Part shown: positions 22,755 through 30,437 of the stretch, piece after piece
How the letters are laid out: every line of letters starts with the position of its first letter
How positions within the stretch are numbered: the first letter of the stretch is position 1
Virus record (IMG/VR): IMGVR_UViG_3300035698_019908
Span: 1-39,865 of that record
Origin: a virus
Length of the DNA: 39,865 nt
Reading direction: 5' to 3' (one strand)
Position numbers and translations under genes: made by a program
Notes under the pieces: model-generated
What the model saw: the letters and a program-made list of their open reading frames with translations, nothing else
The model's database searches: none
What the model was told of the DNA's origin: nothing

Positions 22755-23228
22755 ATGGGAGTAAGAATATATACAACAAGTGGAACATATCCAAGTTTAG
22801 CAAAAAGTAGTTTACTATATACTTTTGATGCAGAACCAGATAAAATAAGATTTACATATACAAAATCAATGGATTATGATGAAATACCATTAGATTTTCT
22901 TCCAGAAGCATGGGATAGTTTTTATCAAACTAGAACGATTTCATTAAATTTTAAAATTACAAATAATAATGGAAATACAGTTTTAACAAACATGCAAAAT
23001 TTAGATAAACTTGGAATGTATTATTCTTCATCAACATATCCTTCACATGGACAAGCAGAATATGATAGTGGAGAAGGAGAACAAATATATGCATTAGAAA
23101 TTGATTTTCCTGAAAGTGAAACAAAATTACAATTTATAGCAATATCAAATTTAGAATTTGAATTAATGGCAACTTATATACAAGGAAGTGCATCATTTAG
23201 AGAAGTAAGTAATGTATATGTGATTTAA
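22755..23228 (+). CDS. Distal tail protein (Dit-like)
   Basis: 157 residues, ribosome site GGTGATT. A beta-rich protein placed between tape measure and hub, where distal tail proteins occur. Strands such as KIRFTYTKSMDYDEIPLDFLPEAWDSFYQTRTISLNFKIT and LQFIAISNLEFELMATYIQGSASFREVSNVYVI fit a Dit N-terminal barrel. Dit rings join the tail tube to the baseplate hub. It lacks an obvious carbohydrate-binding extension. The assignment rests on position and secondary-structure pattern. Confidence 0.6.
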   Translation: MGVRIYTTSGTYPSLAKSSLLYTFDAEPDKIRFTYTKSMDYDEIPLDFLPEAWDSFYQTRTISLNFKITNNNGNTVLTNMQNLDKLGMYYSSSTYPSHGQAEYDSGEGEQIYALEIDFPESETKLQFIAISNLEFELMATYIQGSASFREVSNVYVI

Positions 23229-25199
23229 ATGACTCAATATTATTGTAAAATAAATTCTACAAATGTAGGACGTGTTCGTGAATTAATTACAAATAGAACT
23301 ATAACTAAATTATCTGGTAGTTTTAATGGAAAAATTAGTGACCCAAGTAATACTCTTTATGATACAATAACTTCTGGAGATGAAATTGAAGCATATAGAA
23401 CTTCAGATGATACAAAACTTTTTGGTGGATACTTAGAAGAAATAAATAGAGATAAAAAAAAAATATATCAATTAGAAATAAAAGGTGGAGATTATACTAC
23501 AAAATTAAATCAAATACAAGTTCCTGCTCAAGTATATAATGATAGAGAATATTCTGTAATAATTAGAAATCTTATGCATTTATATATAATGAATGATGTA
23601 TTATTAGATAATATGGAAGCAACAACAGGATGGGCAGTAACAAATGATTTAGGTAGTTTAACATTACAAACAGGAAGTGATTCTGATAGTTATTTATATG
23701 CAAGACTTGGAAGTGGTTGTGTAGAAGTAGAAGCTAATTATTCTAGTGGAAATGGAACCTTAACAAAAACCATTGCCTCCCCCGAAAATTTTATTGGAAC
23801 TGATTATTTAGGTATATATTTATGGGTAGAGGATACCGATTCTTTAGGAACTAATATAAAATTACATTTAGGACAGGATTCATCTAACTATTATACTATA
23901 ACTAAAGCAACAAATACACTTTCAGATGGATGGAATTATTTAGAATTTGATATGGCTGTAAGTACAACAGGTGCAGGATATCCATCATTAACTGCTATCG
24001 ATTGGTTTCAATTTGAAATAGATATTGCTTCAGGAGTAGTAAGTAAAAAAATTAGGATTGATGATTTTCGAAGAATACCTCATGGAGCAACAGATTTTAC
24101 AACTACAAATGTTATTACTACAAATTATTATGTAACAATACAATTTAAAAATATTTCTATACATGAAGCAATTAAATTAGTTGCACAAATTAGACCAACA
24201 AAATACGATTTTTATGTTGATGTAAATAAAGTTTTAAACTTTGCTATAATGGGGACAGTAAGTAGTGGAGTATCTATTATAAGAGGAACAAATTTAATTA
24301 GTGCAGATTTTTTTGATGATGATTCAAATTTAGTAAATGCTGTTACTGTATATGGTGGAAGACAAGTATACACTTGGGAACAAACATTAGTAGGTGATGG
24401 AACAGCAGATTTCACATTAACATATGAACCAGTAGATACATATATAACTGTTGATGGAACAGAAAAATTAGGATATGAAACAGGAATGGCATCTAGTGAT
24501 TTTGATTATAGAACTGACCAAGCTAATAAAAAAATTAGTTTTCAAAGTGGAAAAGAACCAGGAATTGGAGCATCTGTTGTTGTAAATTATTCTTATTCTG
24601 TTCCAATTATTGTTAAAAATGAAGACCCAACAAGTATTTCTAATTATGGAAAAAGAGAAAAAAAAATTGAAAATCCACAGTTAACAGAAAAAACAGATGC
24701 ACTTGTAGTAGCAAAAGAATATATACAACAATGGTCTGACCCAATAGTTAATGGAAAAGCAAAAACAAAAATTTTACCAACTGTTGATGTTGGAGAAACA
24801 GTACAAGTTACAGATTCAAGATTTTTTACAACTATTCAAACATTTACAGTTGTTGTAGTAAAACATATATTAATTGGTGGAAAATTAAGAAGTGAATTTA
24901 CTTTAACAGAAAGAAAACAAGATATAGAAGGATACTTAAATGAATTATTTGAAAGAGTAAATGCATTAGAAGAAAAAGAAAAAGGAACTGCAGAAGTAGC
25001 AGCAAGATTAGTTTCATTTTTAGATGATTTAGGATTAATTGATAACCCTACAAGTAATCTTTCTGCTAAAACAAAACCAATTAATGATAGTATGATTTGG
25101 GGACATTCAACAGCAACTAATGGTACTTGGGGAACAACAAAATGGGGAGATAGAAGAGGAAGTTATGGAAGTAATTTAATAACTAATCCAAGTAATTAA
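23229..25199 (+). CDS. Tail tip hub protein (gp27/Tal-like) with inserted beta-sandwich domain
   Basis: 656 residues. The start (CKINSTNVGRVRELITNRTITKLSGSFNGKISDPSNTLYDTITSGDEIEAY) and later YLEEINRDKKKIYQLEIKGGDYTTKLN resemble hub proteins of siphovirus and Mu-like tails. The frame resumes at FKNISIHEAIKLVAQIRPTKYDFYVDVNKVLNFAI (about 305). Between them, about 124-290, lies an extra beta domain beginning LLDNMEATTGWAV and ending IRIDDFRRI, the pattern of a carbohydrate-binding jelly roll. The C-terminal part has a coiled coil (ELFERVNALEEKEKG) before a Trp/Gly-rich end. It probably forms the hub through which DNA passes. Confidence 0.7.
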   Translation: MTQYYCKINSTNVGRVRELITNRTITKLSGSFNGKISDPSNTLYDTITSGDEIEAYRTSDDTKLFGGYLEEINRDKKKIYQLEIKGGDYTTKLNQIQVPAQVYNDREYSVIIRNLMHLYIMNDVLLDNMEATTGWAVTNDLGSLTLQTGSDSDSYLYARLGSGCVEVEANYSSGNGTLTKTIASPENFIGTDYLGIYLWVEDTDSLGTNIKLHLGQDSSNYYTITKATNTLSDGWNYLEFDMAVSTTGAGYPSLTAIDWFQFEIDIASGVVSKKIRIDDFRRIPHGATDFTTTNVITTNYYVTIQFKNISIHEAIKLVAQIRPTKYDFYVDVNKVLNFAIMGTVSSGVSIIRGTNLISADFFDDDSNLVNAVTVYGGRQVYTWEQTLVGDGTADFTLTYEPVDTYITVDGTEKLGYETGMASSDFDYRTDQANKKISFQSGKEPGIGASVVVNYSYSVPIIVKNEDPTSISNYGKREKKIENPQLTEKTDALVVAKEYIQQWSDPIVNGKAKTKILPTVDVGETVQVTDSRFFTTIQTFTVVVVKHILIGGKLRSEFTLTERKQDIEGYLNELFERVNALEEKEKGTAEVAARLVSFLDDLGLIDNPTSNLSAKTKPINDSMIWGHSTATNGTWGTTKWGDRRGSYGSNLITNPSN

Positions 25200-25215
25200 A
25201 AAGGAGTTGATTAAA

Positions 25216-25695
25216 ATGAAGACAAAAAAATTTAATGAAAAATTGATGCCGAAAGGAAGTTTAAAAATATTTAATAATAAAACAAATGAATTATTGGTAG
25301 ATAAAAATAATTTAATTATAACAACAGGAAAAACATTTGTTAGAGATAAATTAAGTGGAAGTGATACAACAAATTATATTAAATCATTTGCATTTGGAAC
25401 TGGAACTACTGTTCCTGTAGTTGGAGATACTGGATTAGAAATACCAGTATTATATGATGTTACAAACACATATAAAACATTTGAAGAATATACAGAAGAT
25501 AGTGCAACTAAAGTAACATTTATTGGTTTTTATTCTTCATTACAACCATATACACAACCAGTAGATGTAACAGAAGTAGGATTATTTACAGGTAGTTTAA
25601 CAACAGCAGGAACAATGTATTGTAGAGCAACATTTGATGCAATAACAAAAGATAAGACAATTGAATTAAGATTAGAATATAGTCAAGAATTTTAA
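25216..25695 (+). CDS. Tail tip/fibre protein
   Basis: 159 residues from ATG 25216, with AAGGAG about 10 bases upstream; TTG 25207 lies too near that site. The sequence (KGSLKIFNNKTNELLVDKNNLIITTGKTFVRDKL... IKSFAFGTGTT... EVGLFTGS... TMYCRATFDAITKDKTIELRLEYSQEF) has the pattern of small phage tail-tip proteins. These have a conserved GTG turn and a terminal strand pair. A short beta domain protein that likely attaches to the hub. A T-rich region and new promoter follow. Confidence 0.6.
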   Translation: MKTKKFNEKLMPKGSLKIFNNKTNELLVDKNNLIITTGKTFVRDKLSGSDTTNYIKSFAFGTGTTVPVVGDTGLEIPVLYDVTNTYKTFEEYTEDSATKVTFIGFYSSLQPYTQPVDVTEVGLFTGSLTTAGTMYCRATFDAITKDKTIELRLEYSQEF

Positions 25696-25698
25696 AAA

Positions 25699-25711
25699 AA
25701 TATATTTAAAA
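25699..25711 (+). promoter_or_regulatory. TATA box for tail-tip/lysis genes
   Basis: AATATATTTAAAA, 38-50 bases before ATG 25749, followed by ATTATATAATATTAA near the expected start site and a weak GATGATTGA ribosome site. Confidence 0.55.
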
Positions 25712-25748
25712 AGTAAAAAAATTATATAATATTAAAGAAGATGATTGA

Positions 25749-26426
25749 ATGGCTATACCAAACACTTTTAGTAACGGAACAACTGCTGATGGTCCAGAAG
25801 TAAATGAAAATTTTACTTTTGTTAATGTTCCGATAGGTTTTCTTGGTAATTGGTTGAAAACTTTTGCTTCTGCTGATAGTGGAACAACTGATAGTACTAC
25901 TGCAAATAAATTGGTTCAATCAGGACAAAACTTTGAAACAACTGTTGAAATTGGATATGTTGTTCATAATACTACGGATGATACTTTTGCTTATGTTACT
26001 GCTGTTGATTCAGATACTACATTATCATTAGATTCTGATATTATTATTAGTGGTGAAGCTTATACTATTTATAAAACTCCTGCTTTAGAAGATAATTGGG
26101 TTGAATGTAATGGACAAGTATTAAGTGATGCTGATTCTGTTTATAATGGTGAAACTATTCCTAATTTAAATTCTGGAACTTATAAGATGCTTAGAGGAGC
26201 AATTTCTTCTGGAGCAACTGGTGGAGCAGATACTCATACTTTAATAACAGCTGAAATACCTGCCCACACTCACACAATACCACGAGCAAATGGTGTGGGT
26301 GGTAATATGACTAGCACTTTAACTGCTGGAACTGGAAACTATCCTACTTCATCAACAGGTAGTGGAGATGCACACAATAATTTACCTGCATATTATAGTG
26401 TAGTTCATATAATGAAAGTGAAATGA
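25749..26426 (+). CDS. Tail collar/fibre tip protein
   Basis: 225 residues. The C-terminal half carries the phage tail collar pattern: WVECNGQVLSDADSVYNGETIPNLNSG (about 117-144), IPAHTHTIPRANG (about 173-185) and NNLPAYYSVVHIMKVK at the end. In T4 gp12-like and related fibres this domain folds as the receptor-binding tip, often with metal-bound histidines such as HTH. The N-terminal half (TADGPEVNENFTFVNVPIGFLGNWLKTF) is a separate beta segment. It probably sits at a tail or fibre tip. The stop overlaps the next gene as ATGA. Confidence 0.75.
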   Translation: MAIPNTFSNGTTADGPEVNENFTFVNVPIGFLGNWLKTFASADSGTTDSTTANKLVQSGQNFETTVEIGYVVHNTTDDTFAYVTAVDSDTTLSLDSDIIISGEAYTIYKTPALEDNWVECNGQVLSDADSVYNGETIPNLNSGTYKMLRGAISSGATGGADTHTLITAEIPAHTHTIPRANGVGGNMTSTLTAGTGNYPTSSTGSGDAHNNLPAYYSVVHIMKVK

Positions 26427-27337
26427 TTATGGGTTTAAAGAATTTGGTAGGAAAACTATTCGGATTCAATGAAGAAATAGCAAGATTTGAAAATTTGTAT
26501 TGTGTTGCACAAGTTGAATTAATTAATAAAAATCAAAAGATTTGTGATTTGGAAAAAAAGGTTTCTAAACTACAAGAAAATAAGGTTGTTCCTGTATTAC
26601 CAAGTGTTTTTCGTGTTGCTACTAATGTTTATAAGTCTGGGTTCATGATTTATTTTAAGGATAAAGATAATGCATTAAAAGAGAAATGGGTGTATGAAAG
26701 GATTAGTAATACTCATTTGACTCTTACGCCTTTGTGGGGAATTATTATTGCTGAAGCTAATATTGTTTCGAGTGATTCTGAGTTAAGTGCTTTTAATAAA
26801 ATTCTTGCATGGGTTCAAAAAAATACGAGTTATTGTTTTGATAAAAATCAATGGGGTACGAATCATGGTGAGAATTGGACTCCTTCAATAATTGTTTTTG
26901 GGACGAGAAAAGATGATTGTGAGTCGTTGGCTGCGCTTGTTGTTTCGGCTTTTACTTATTGGCAGTTAGTGTCGAATAAGAGAGAGTCTTATGCTTTTGT
27001 TGGGACTGGTTTGTATGCTCAGAGTTATGGGCATGGGTTTCCTTGTTTGTTGAATGGAAATGATTTAATGGAAGATTTGTTTATTGGGGAAGCTACTTTG
27101 TCTAAAGCTCGGGAATCTAAGCCTTTGAAAAATGTAAAAACTACTTATTGGCTTGATATGGGAGCTCATTCTTTTTGGCATGAATTTAGAGTGAAGTCTG
27201 ATTTAATTTGGTGGGATACTACTGCTAAACCAATTACTGGTACTGGAGTAAATTTAGACGATAAAGAAAAATTTATTGTTAAGAATGAAAAACAATTTAA
27301 TAAAAAGAAAAAATCAATAGATGATTTGTGGTGTTAA
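26423..27337 (+). CDS. Transglutaminase-fold cysteine enzyme with N-terminal coiled coil
   Basis: 304 residues; ATG 26423 overlaps the previous stop, with another ATG two codons later. A coiled coil spans about 25-55. The core has the transglutaminase/cysteine-protease order: Cys166 in RKDDCESLAALVVSAF, His204 in GHGFPCLL, and Glu223 in DLFIGEATL as candidate third residue. This fold includes archaeal-virus pseudomurein endoisopeptidases, so it may cut host wall or surface proteins during entry or release. It lies between tail fibre and membrane-protein genes, compatible with either. Substrate cannot be told, and a structural non-catalytic use is possible. Codon usage is richer in TTG/TCG than the neighbouring genes. 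Confidence 0.65.
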   Translation: MIMGLKNLVGKLFGFNEEIARFENLYCVAQVELINKNQKICDLEKKVSKLQENKVVPVLPSVFRVATNVYKSGFMIYFKDKDNALKEKWVYERISNTHLTLTPLWGIIIAEANIVSSDSELSAFNKILAWVQKNTSYCFDKNQWGTNHGENWTPSIIVFGTRKDDCESLAALVVSAFTYWQLVSNKRESYAFVGTGLYAQSYGHGFPCLLNGNDLMEDLFIGEATLSKARESKPLKNVKTTYWLDMGAHSFWHEFRVKSDLIWWDTTAKPITGTGVNLDDKEKFIVKNEKQFNKKKKSIDDLWC

Positions 27338-27349
27338 AAAGATGGTTAT

Positions 27350-27685
27350 ATGGAAATGAATAATATGGATTTAAGTGATTTGCACAATAAATTAGATAAG
27401 ATTTTTGATGTAACATCATCCAATAGTGGTGATTTAAAAGCTGTAAATGAACACTTAAAAACTCTTAATGGAAAAGTATTAAAAAATATGATAGAAATAG
27501 AGAAAAATCGAACAGAAACTTATAAAAAACAAGAAAAATGCGATTCTCGTATTGAAAAAATAAAGAAAGATATAAATGATACTGAAAATAATATTATATT
27601 TGCAAGAGGAAGTATTTATGGTTTATCATTTTTATCAATAATACTTACAATTGCTCTCGGAACCAAATCTTTAGGTTTTTGGTGA
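27350..27685 (+). CDS. Coiled-coil protein with C-terminal membrane helix (XhlA-like)
   Basis: 111 residues. A long coiled coil (about 8-82, LHNKLDKIFDVTSSNSGDLKAVNEHLKTL... RIEKIKKDINDTENN) ends in one membrane segment (ARGSIYGLSFLSIILTIALG, about 86-105). This layout is that of haemolysin XhlA-type phage proteins, which act with holins in lysis. Together with the transglutaminase-like enzyme upstream and the holin-like protein downstream it makes a plausible lysis set. Similarity is in architecture, not recognised sequence, and a membrane-anchored entry protein is an alternative. Confidence 0.6.
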   Translation: MEMNNMDLSDLHNKLDKIFDVTSSNSGDLKAVNEHLKTLNGKVLKNMIEIEKNRTETYKKQEKCDSRIEKIKKDINDTENNIIFARGSIYGLSFLSIILTIALGTKSLGFW

Positions 27686-27688
27686 ATA

Positions 27689-27700
27689 ATTATATTTATA
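27689..27700 (+). promoter_or_regulatory. TATA box before the holin-like gene
   Basis: ATTATATTTATA lies 40-51 bases before ATG 27740. The start site would be near 27720, giving a short leader with GGAG. Confidence 0.55.
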
Positions 27701-27739
27701 AACAGAAAAGTCAATAATTAATGATAAGGAGATGGTTAA

Positions 27740-27958
27740 ATGAGTTTAAACATAAGTCCAAAATTTACTTTTCAAGGGTGGAATATAATAACATTTTTGA
27801 AAGGAAATAAAGAATTTATTAAAACAATAATTGCATTAGGTTTTGGTGCATCTGGATATCTTGTTACAAATGGATATGTAGAAACAGGATTAGCTTTAAT
27901 TATTTCAAAAACAGTATTAGATTTGGTAGATTATTACACTACTGAGGTACTTAACTAA
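27740..27958 (+). CDS. Small membrane protein, holin-like
   Basis: 72 residues with GGAGATGG ribosome site. After a basic N terminus (FLKGNKEFIK) there are one long or two short hydrophobic segments: TIIALGFGASGYLVTN (about 30-45) and VETGLALIISKTVLDLVDYY (about 47-66). Size and topology fit a small holin that would permeabilise the membrane at the end of infection. It has its own promoter, allowing timing separate from the tail genes. No holin family was recognised by sequence, so the function is inferred from size, topology and neighbours. Confidence 0.5.
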   Translation: MSLNISPKFTFQGWNIITFLKGNKEFIKTIIALGFGASGYLVTNGYVETGLALIISKTVLDLVDYYTTEVLN

Positions 27959-28031
27959 CTACAATTTTATATCTTTAGGAGCATGATTTTATGTCTCTTT
28001 TTTGTTTTTTAAGCAAAAATTCTATCCGGAG

Positions 28032-28062
28032 GACTCTAAAAATAAATTTTAGTCTTTTTTTT
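28032..28062 (+). terminator. Hairpin plus T8 after the holin-like gene
   Basis: GACT(CT)AAAA pairs with TTTTAGTC around a short A-rich loop, followed by eight T. Another T-rich run (CTCTTTTTTGTTTTTT) lies just upstream near 27994-28009. Together they look like the end of the late operon. Confidence 0.65.
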
Positions 28063-28106
28063 AATCTTACTAATAATGGTAATGGTAATTATATGGGGGT
28101 GAAAAT

Positions 28107-28223
28107 ATGGCAGCAGTTGACACAGTAAAAGAAATCGTTGAATCTGGAGCAGTTGTAGTACTTGCAGGTGGAGCATTTGCAGTAGTTGCAGTAGCAGTTG
28201 AATTCTTCGTAGGATTGATATAA
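28107..28223 (+). CDS. 38-residue Val/Ala-rich membrane peptide
   Basis: ATG 28107 has GGGGGTGA just upstream. The peptide starts MAAVDTVKEIVESGA and continues with an uncharged hydrophobic segment of about 17 residues (VVVLAGGAFAVVAVAV) ending EFFVGLI, so it is a single-pass or membrane-inserted helix. Its codons favour GTT/GTA/GCA, unlike most neighbours. It stands alone between the late-operon terminator and the convergent hairpin, with a very strong ribosome site, which suggests high expression. No promoter is obvious. It could be a minor virion membrane or capsid peptide, a holin or an antiholin; no family recognised. Confidence 0.6.
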   Translation: MAAVDTVKEIVESGAVVVLAGGAFAVVAVAVEFFVGLI

Positions 28224-28270
28224 TCAATCTGAAAAATAGGTGGTGGGGGTCGGACTAATATTAATAAAAA

Positions 28271-28294
28271 AAGGGAGTGATTTTATCACTCCTT
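28271..28294. terminator. Bidirectional hairpin between converging operons
   Basis: GGAGTGAT-TTT-ATCACTCC forms eight Watson-Crick pairs, extended by A/T and G/T pairs. It lies between the last rightward gene (stop 28223) and the last leftward gene (stop codon 28286-28288, inside the stem). A run of seven A precedes it, giving a U-tract for the leftward transcript. It probably ends leftward transcription and may also act on the rightward one. Confidence 0.65.
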
Positions 28295-28468
28295 AAATTT
28301 CTTTTTACCTTCTTTATACCAAACAACATAAATCATTTTTCCACTTGGATCTATTGTTTGATTTTGACTAATTATTTCTCCTGGTATAGATTTTAAAATT
28401 TCATTTATTGCATCTTGAGCAATTGTTCCATCATCTCGAATATCCATTTTTTTTATTATACATTGCAT
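28286..28468 (-). CDS. Hypothetical protein, 60 residues
   Basis: Leftward gene with AAGGAGGT ribosome site before ATG 28468. The product starts MQCIIKKMDIRDDG, has a helix (AQDAINEILKSIPG) and ends in a strand pair (MIYVVWYKEGKKKFKE). The beta-alpha-beta pattern suggests a small compact fold. No family recognised. It is the last gene of the leftward operon, 12 bases after the 68-residue gene, and its stop lies within the terminator stem. Confidence 0.65.
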   Translation of the reverse strand: MQCIIKKMDIRDDGTIAQDAINEILKSIPGEIISQNQTIDPSGKMIYVVWYKEGKKKFKE

Positions 28469-28480
28469 TATAATACCTCC

Positions 28481-28687
28481 TTATAATCCTAACATTTTAT
28501 TTAATCTTTCATTTTTCGTCATTCTTACAATTGTTTCATTAATTCTTGTTTTTAAAATATTTCTCAATTGATTTCTTGTTTTAGAAAGTATTTCGTTTCC
28601 TGTAACAATTAATTCTTCTGTTATTACTTCATTTAAATTTTTGTTATAAATATTAATAACAAATATTTTATCTCTTTCTTCTACCAT
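28481..28687 (-). CDS. Hypothetical protein, 68 residues
   Basis: ATG 28687 with GGAGATGATTAA upstream. A strand-rich start (DKIFVINIYNKNLNEVITEELIVTGNEIL) is followed by a basic helix (RNQLRNILKTRINETIVRMTKNERLNKML). It may bind nucleic acid, given the basic helix and its place behind replication genes, but no family is recognised. A TATA-like sequence inside the end of the helicase gene could give it a separate promoter. Confidence 0.65.
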   Translation of the reverse strand: MVEERDKIFVINIYNKNLNEVITEELIVTGNEILSKTRNQLRNILKTRINETIVRMTKNERLNKMLGL

Positions 28688-28704
28688 TTAATCATCTCCT
28701 TATA

Positions 28705-30372
28705 TTAAATATACTTAAATATATTTTTAATTATAATTGATTCACTAACTTCTTGTTTTTTATCTAAAACTTCATGAACGTGCTCTTCAATAGAATTTTT
28801 TGTAATAAAATTATAAACAAAAACAGTTTTTGTTTGACCATTACGATGAGCACGACTAATTGCTTGATTTTTTACAGATGGATTCCATGGTTCATTGACA
28901 AAAATAACATTTGACGCCTCAATCAAGTTTAACCCATATCCACCAGTTTTTGTTTGACAAAGTAATACACGACTATTAGTTGTTTTAAATTCTTCAATTT
29001 CTTTTTCTTTATCAGCTCCACCATATAATAAATTACATTTTATTTCTTTCTTATTTAATATATTTTTTAATTCAAATAAAGGAATAGTATAATCAGAAAA
29101 CACAATTATTTTTTCTTGAGGATTAGATAATATTTGATTAATTAATAAATTTATTTCTTGAAGTTTTCCACTATTATTTATCATATCTTTTTGTTTGGCT
29201 AAAATATTAAGATTTTTTGTATTACTTTTCTTTAAACATACTTCACCATTGCAGATTACTCTCAAGAGTTGTAATTCTCCACCAATTAACTCCATGTTAC
29301 CATCCTTTATTTTAGATATTTTATCTTTTATTAAAGATTTTATATATCTATATAACCTTTTTTCATTGGTGGTTAATTCTATATATATATTTTCTTGAAT
29401 AAGGTTAGGTAAATCTAACAATACATCTTGTTTTTCTCTTCTAATATAATATGGTTGTATAATTTCCTTAAGATTATCAACATTTTTTTCTCCTATAATT
29501 TGTTCAAATGTATTGCCACCAAAATTTTTTAATTCTGTAATTAAATATTCTTTTTTAAATTTCCACCAGTTTCCAAAAATCATTGGATTAAGAAATTCGA
29601 AGATTGAAAACAAATCTTTTACACCATTTTCTATTGGAGTAGCAGTTGCAACAATTTTTTTCTTTCCTTTTAATTGTTTAGCTTTTTGTGCTACTTGACT
29701 CATTCCATTTTTTATTCTTGATGATTCATCTAAAATAATAACATCCCAATTTTTTTCAAATGGTTCATTATTAAATCGTAATTGTTCATAATTAATTAAC
29801 TTTATTTCAGAAGTTTGTTCCCAAAGTTTTTGTCGTTTCTTTTTTGTTCCTTGAATAATAATAGAAGTTAAATCTGAAAACTTTGTAATTTCTTCTTGCC
29901 ATTGTTTTTTAAGAGATGAAGGACAAATAATTAAGCATTCAATTCCTGGAACTAATTTATTAGGAAGTTGTAGTGATGGATTTTGGTTCCAAAGTTTATT
30001 AATTAAAGCAATACACATAATTGTTTTTCCAAGCCCACAATCATGAAATAATCCAAATCTATCATTATTATAAAGAGCATTTGCTCCTTCAATTTGGTAA
30101 GGATATAAAGGATATTTAAGACCAAAATCTTTGATTGGTTCTTTCTTAATAAATGAATCGTGATAAATATTAGTATATTCAAATGGAAGTTTGTTTTTTT
30201 CCAAACAAGGAACCAACAAATTTTGTAAATCTGTTAATCCAACAATCCATTTTCTTTTTTCTGGATTCCATCTACGATTTTCACAAACATTCTTAATTAA
30301 ATCAATGTAAGTAGGATTGTAAGGAAAACTTAATTGAATTTCTCCGTCTTTATAATCAATTATTATAGTCAT
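28705..30372 (-). CDS. SNF2-family helicase with HARP-like N-terminal domain
   Basis: 555 residues. Helicase motifs in order: GLGKT (113-117, Walker A), LIICPSSLKKQW (Ia), DESS at 215-218 in place of DEAH, ATATP (242-246, motif III), and in the second lobe IIVFSDY, TKTGGYGLNLIEASNVIFVNEPWNPSVKNQAISRAHRNGQ (motifs V-VI). These are the hallmarks of SNF2/SWI2 translocases. Residues 12-60 (SFPYN... RRWNPEKRKWIVGLTDLQNLL) resemble the HARP domain of SMARCAL1-type annealing helicases. Such enzymes remodel forks and rewind DNA. It follows PolB, primase and nuclease genes, suggesting fork restart or recombination-linked replication. The HARP assignment is by eye. Confidence 0.85.
   Translation of the reverse strand: MTIIIDYKDGEIQLSFPYNPTYIDLIKNVCENRRWNPEKRKWIVGLTDLQNLLVPCLEKNKLPFEYTNIYHDSFIKKEPIKDFGLKYPLYPYQIEGANALYNNDRFGLFHDCGLGKTIMCIALINKLWNQNPSLQLPNKLVPGIECLIICPSSLKKQWQEEITKFSDLTSIIIQGTKKKRQKLWEQTSEIKLINYEQLRFNNEPFEKNWDVIILDESSRIKNGMSQVAQKAKQLKGKKKIVATATPIENGVKDLFSIFEFLNPMIFGNWWKFKKEYLITELKNFGGNTFEQIIGEKNVDNLKEIIQPYYIRREKQDVLLDLPNLIQENIYIELTTNEKRLYRYIKSLIKDKISKIKDGNMELIGGELQLLRVICNGEVCLKKSNTKNLNILAKQKDMINNSGKLQEINLLINQILSNPQEKIIVFSDYTIPLFELKNILNKKEIKCNLLYGGADKEKEIEEFKTTNSRVLLCQTKTGGYGLNLIEASNVIFVNEPWNPSVKNQAISRAHRNGQTKTVFVYNFITKNSIEEHVHEVLDKKQEVSESIIIKNIFKYI
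28714..28725 (-). promoter_or_regulatory. TATA-like box in the helicase 3' end
   Basis: On the minus strand ATATATTTAAGT lies 27-38 bases before ATG 28687. It resembles the rightward TATA boxes but overlaps coding sequence, so chance in AT-rich DNA is possible. Confidence 0.35.
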
Positions 30373-30412
30373 ATTTTCTTATCCTTTTAATTTTTTTTTA
30401 ATTTTGATTAAT

Positions 30413-30428
30413 GTATTAAATATTTAAT
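30413..30428 (-). promoter_or_regulatory. Possible TATA box upstream of the helicase
   Basis: ATTAAATATTTAATAC on the minus strand lies about 41-56 bases before ATG 30372, with AGGAT as ribosome site. A weaker match than the rightward promoters. Confidence 0.35.
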
Positions 30429-30437
30429 TTTATTTAT

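Noticed and set aside
27991-28131. 46-codon plus-strand frame with TAGGAG upstream (MSLFCFLSKNS...)
   Set aside because: It runs through the T-rich terminator hairpin and overlaps the better supported 28107 gene in another frame.
28238-28253. G-rich GGTGGTGGGGGTCGG as a G-quadruplex or origin element
   Set aside because: Only two-G tetrads are possible and there is a single occurrence; it may simply be a ribosome-like sequence between operons.
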